Shown piece after piece: positions 7,627-9,373 of a stretch of DNA of 9,373 nt. The notes under the pieces were generated by a model. The model was not told the origin of the DNA and searched no databases. It saw only the letters and a program-made list of their open reading frames with translations. A program made the translations under genes and the position numbers. Positions within the stretch are counted from its first letter, which is position 1. Each line of letters begins with the position of its first letter. The stretch is taken from positions 1-9,373 of the forward strand of contig CAIYQF010000425.1 of NCBI GenBank assembly GCA_903928325.1. The letters are read 5' to 3'. This stretch comes from an uncultured beta proteobacterium. Its GTDB lineage: Bacteria; Pseudomonadota; Gammaproteobacteria; Burkholderiales; Burkholderiaceae_C.

Positions 7627-8160
7627 TTGAACCCCACCCCCACCCACACCGACTTCGCCCACTCCAGCGCACTTCCTCCCGACTTCTCCCAAAGCCAGTT
7701 TCGCCACGCGCTGGGGCAATTTGCCACAGGGGTGACAGTGGTGACTGCCGTCAATCCTGAAGGTGGATTGGTGGGTTTAACCGTTAGTTCCTTCAATTCG
7801 GTGTCCTTGTCGCCCCCCTTGGTGCTTTGGAGTCTGGCGCTCAAGTCGAGCTCCATGGCCGCGCTGCTGGCTTGCAAGCACTACGCCATCAACGTCCTGT
7901 CGGCCGAACAGTCCGCGCTGGGCAGCCAGTTCGCCACCCGTGGCATTGACCGTTACGCCGGTGTGCATTGGCACCCAGGCCAGCACGGGGCGCCGCTGCT
8001 GGTGGGGGCGGTGGCCACGTTTGAGTGTTTCAACCGCAGCCGACACGAGGAAGGCGACCACATTATTTTTGTGGGCGAAGTGGAGCGCTGCAGCCACCGT
8101 GATCAGGTCGATCCTGTGGTCTACCACGGCGGCCAGTTCTATACCGGCGGCCTGCGCTAA
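7627..8160 (+). CDS. Flavin reductase family protein (FMN-binding split-barrel), TTG start
   Basis: This is a 177-residue protein of the flavin reductase like domain family (HpaC/ActVB type, PF01613). Such proteins use NAD(P)H to reduce FMN or FAD, often to feed a partner monooxygenase. The domain begins around residue 22 with FRHALGQFATGVTVVTA (25-41). The flavin-contact segment GLTVSSFNSVSLSPPLVLW lies at 50-68 and the GDH motif at 143-145. The start is unusual. A TAG stop lies in frame at 7615-7617, and no in-frame ATG or GTG occurs before the conserved domain, so TTG at 7627 is the most likely start. It has only a weak AGG (7616-7618) ahead of it. The aapP stop ends 1 nt before it, so translation is probably coupled to aapP. 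No monooxygenase partner is encoded within the window. NADH or NADPH preference cannot be read from the sequence. Confidence 0.85.
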   Translation: MNPTPTHTDFAHSSALPPDFSQSQFRHALGQFATGVTVVTAVNPEGGLVGLTVSSFNSVSLSPPLVLWSLALKSSSMAALLACKHYAINVLSAEQSALGSQFATRGIDRYAGVHWHPGQHGAPLLVGAVATFECFNRSRHEEGDHIIFVGEVERCSHRDQVDPVVYHGGQFYTGGLR

Positions 8161-9071
8161 TGGAGGACGCCGCTGCCGGGCAGCGCAAAGAGCACCTGGA
8201 TGCGCTGGCCATTGCGCTGCTGCTGAGCTGCTGCGCGTTTTGGGGCTTTCAGCAGGTGCTGGTCAAAGCCACGCTGGGCGAACTGGCGCCCATTTTTATG
8301 GCCGGCGTGCGCTTTGCCGGGGCAGCGGCTGTGTTATGGCTGTGGTGCCTGTGGCGCGGTGTGCCGCTGTGGCGGCGGGACGGCTCGCTGTGGCCGGGCC
8401 TGTTAGCGGGCTCGCTGTTTGCTATGGAATTTGTTTGTCTGTTTAGCGGCCTGCAGTTCACCGCCGCGTCGCGCATCACCGTGTTTTTGTACACCGCGCC
8501 GCTGTGGGCGGCGCTGGTGCTACCCTGGTTTATCCGGTCCGAGCGGCTCAGTGCCTTGCAATGGCTGGGCTTGCTGCTCGCTTTTCTGGCGGTGGGTTAC
8601 ACCTTGCGCGAGGGCTTTGCTGCGGGGCAGACCGCGCAGCAGCATTGGGGCGATTTGCTGGGCATTGGCGGCGCCATCGCCTGGGCGCTGACCACGGTGG
8701 TGCTGCGCACCACGCGGTTGAACCGCTTGGGCGCGGAAAAAATCCTTTTTTACCAAGTGGCGGTCAGCGCAGTGGCCCTGCCTGCGCTGTCCCTGGCGCT
8801 GGGCGAGGCCTGGAACTGGCATTGGAGCGCCTTTGCTGCGGGCTCGATGTTCCTGCAAACCGTGGTCGGCGCTTTTGCCAGCTACCTGTGCTGGGTGTGG
8901 CTGTTGGGCCGTTACCCCGCCACGCGCATGGGCTCGTTCGCCCTGTCCACGCCGCTTTTTGCGCTCTTGTTTGGCGCGCTGTGGCTGGGCGAGGCGGTAA
9001 CCGCTGACCTGCTGGGCGCCCTGGCCATGGTGGGCCTCGGGATCACCTTGGTCAACCGGCGCAGAGGCTAG
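8160..9071 (+). CDS. EamA/DMT-superfamily transporter (RhaT/YdcZ-like exporter)
   Basis: This 303-residue integral membrane protein has about ten hydrophobic helices arranged as two EamA repeats, roughly residues 14-149 and 166-298. Recognisable family features are AFWGFQQVLVKATLGELAPI (26-45) at the start of repeat one, RITVFLYTAPLWAAL (105-119) ending it, and TPLFALLFGALWLGEAVT (264-281) in repeat two. Drug/metabolite transporters of this group export amino acids, metabolites or drugs by proton exchange; the substrate here cannot be predicted. The ATG (8160-8162) overlaps the TAA of the flavin reductase by one base (TAATG), a classical coupling arrangement, and I see no separate promoter or strong ribosome-binding site. 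It is the last gene of the rightward unit and is followed directly by a strong terminator. Confidence 0.9.
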   Translation: MEDAAAGQRKEHLDALAIALLLSCCAFWGFQQVLVKATLGELAPIFMAGVRFAGAAAVLWLWCLWRGVPLWRRDGSLWPGLLAGSLFAMEFVCLFSGLQFTAASRITVFLYTAPLWAALVLPWFIRSERLSALQWLGLLLAFLAVGYTLREGFAAGQTAQQHWGDLLGIGGAIAWALTTVVLRTTRLNRLGAEKILFYQVAVSAVALPALSLALGEAWNWHWSAFAAGSMFLQTVVGAFASYLCWVWLLGRYPATRMGSFALSTPLFALLFGALWLGEAVTADLLGALAMVGLGITLVNRRRG

Positions 9072-9076
9072 ACAAA

Positions 9077-9108
9077 AAAAAGCCGCGCGGTCACCCGAGC
9101 GGCTTTTT
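9077..9108. terminator. Bidirectional Rho-independent terminator
   Basis: AAAAAGCCGC (9077-9086) is perfectly complementary to GCGGCTTTTT (9099-9108) around a 12-nt loop. A GC-rich stem flanked by A on one side and T on the other can work on both strands. It sits between the convergent ends of the EamA transporter gene and ettA, exactly where a shared terminator is expected. Confidence 0.88.
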
Positions 9109-9123
9109 GGGTTTCGAAGATGT

Positions 9124-9373
9124 TTACTTCAGCGCCTTGAAGCGCATGCGCTTGGGTTTGGCGCCCTCTTCGCCCAGGCGGCGTTTCTTGTCGGCCTCGT
9201 ATTCTTGGTAGTTGCCGTCAAAGTAGACCCAATGGCTGTCGCCCTCGCAGGCCAGGATGTGGGTGGCAATGCGGTCCAAGAACCAGCGGTCGTGGCTAAT
9301 GACCATCAGCGTGCCCGCAAACTCCAAGAGCGCGTCTTCCAAGGCGCGCAGGGTTTCCACGTCCAAATCGTTG
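9124..9373 (-). CDS. ettA: Energy-dependent translational throttle protein EttA (ABC-F ATPase), C-terminal part only
   Basis: The last 82 or so residues are present; the gene continues beyond the right edge. The minus strand reads NDLDVETLRALEDALLEF, the D-loop region after the second Walker B, then VISHDRWFLDRIATHILACEG with the switch histidine, then FDGNYQEYEADKKRRLGEE and the terminal basic tail PKRMRFKALK. HDRWFLDRIATHIL and the EYE-x-x-KKRRLG tail match EttA (formerly YjjK) closely. EttA binds the ribosomal E site and gates the first peptide bond according to ATP/ADP level. The TTG at 9364-9366 encodes an internal leucine and is not a start, because the frame continues upstream through the window edge. 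The stop codon is TAA (9124-9126 read in reverse). Confidence 0.93.
   Translation of the reverse strand, partial: NDLDVETLRALEDALLEFAGTLMVISHDRWFLDRIATHILACEGDSHWVYFDGNYQEYEADKKRRLGEEGAKPKRMRFKALK

Noticed and set aside
9124..9366. Treating the right-edge frame as a complete 80-residue gene starting at TTG
   Set aside because: The frame stays open to the window edge and reads N-D before the TTG-encoded Leu, giving the conserved NDLD D-loop of an ABC-F ATPase. It is the tail of ettA.

Overview
The window comes from a G+C-rich bacterial chromosome. The protein sequences and gene neighbourhood look like a betaproteobacterium of the order Burkholderiales, most likely family Comamonadaceae (for example Rhodoferax, Polaromonas or Acidovorax relatives). 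That placement is my judgement from recognisable protein families and not a computed result. Genes are tightly packed. I see no insertion sequence, phage gene, tRNA, rRNA or CRISPR array, and no obvious change in base composition that would suggest recent transfer.

Layout, left to right. (1) Positions 1-80 hold the last codons of a plus-strand gene, probably a CurA/prostaglandin-reductase-like NADP-dependent oxidoreductase. (2) Positions 110-3074 are a two-gene minus-strand unit: an AMP-forming fatty-acid/acyl-CoA ligase transcribed first, then, after a 10-nt gap, a serine beta-lactamase-fold hydrolase (family VIII esterase type) with no signal peptide. (3) Positions 3075-3425 are a divergent regulatory region of about 350 bp. 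(4) Positions 3426-7625 encode a complete general L-amino acid ABC importer of the AapJQMP type: periplasmic binding protein, two permeases and ATPase. A terminator-like hairpin sits between aapJ and aapQ. (5) Positions 7627-9071 continue the same strand with almost no spacing: an FMN-binding flavin reductase that seems to start at TTG, then an EamA/DMT-type exporter whose ATG overlaps the previous stop codon. (6) A symmetric hairpin with A and T tracts at 9077-9108 can terminate transcription from both sides. (7) Positions 9124-9373 hold the C-terminus of EttA, a translation-associated ABC-F ATPase, on the minus strand.

Working together: the Aap system would bind amino acids in the periplasm (AapJ), move them through an AapQ/AapM heterodimeric channel, and power this with AapP. 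The hairpin after aapJ fits the common need for more binding protein than membrane complex. The flavin reductase and DMT exporter probably share the tail of this transcript by read-through and translational coupling, but nothing in the sequence shows that they function with amino acid uptake. The ligase and hydrolase probably act together in intracellular ester or acyl metabolism of unknown substrate.

I do not see convincing evidence of a new biological system here. The points most worth checking are the two terminator-like hairpins around aapJ, the TTG start and coupling of the flavin reductase, and the importer-plus-exporter operon arrangement.
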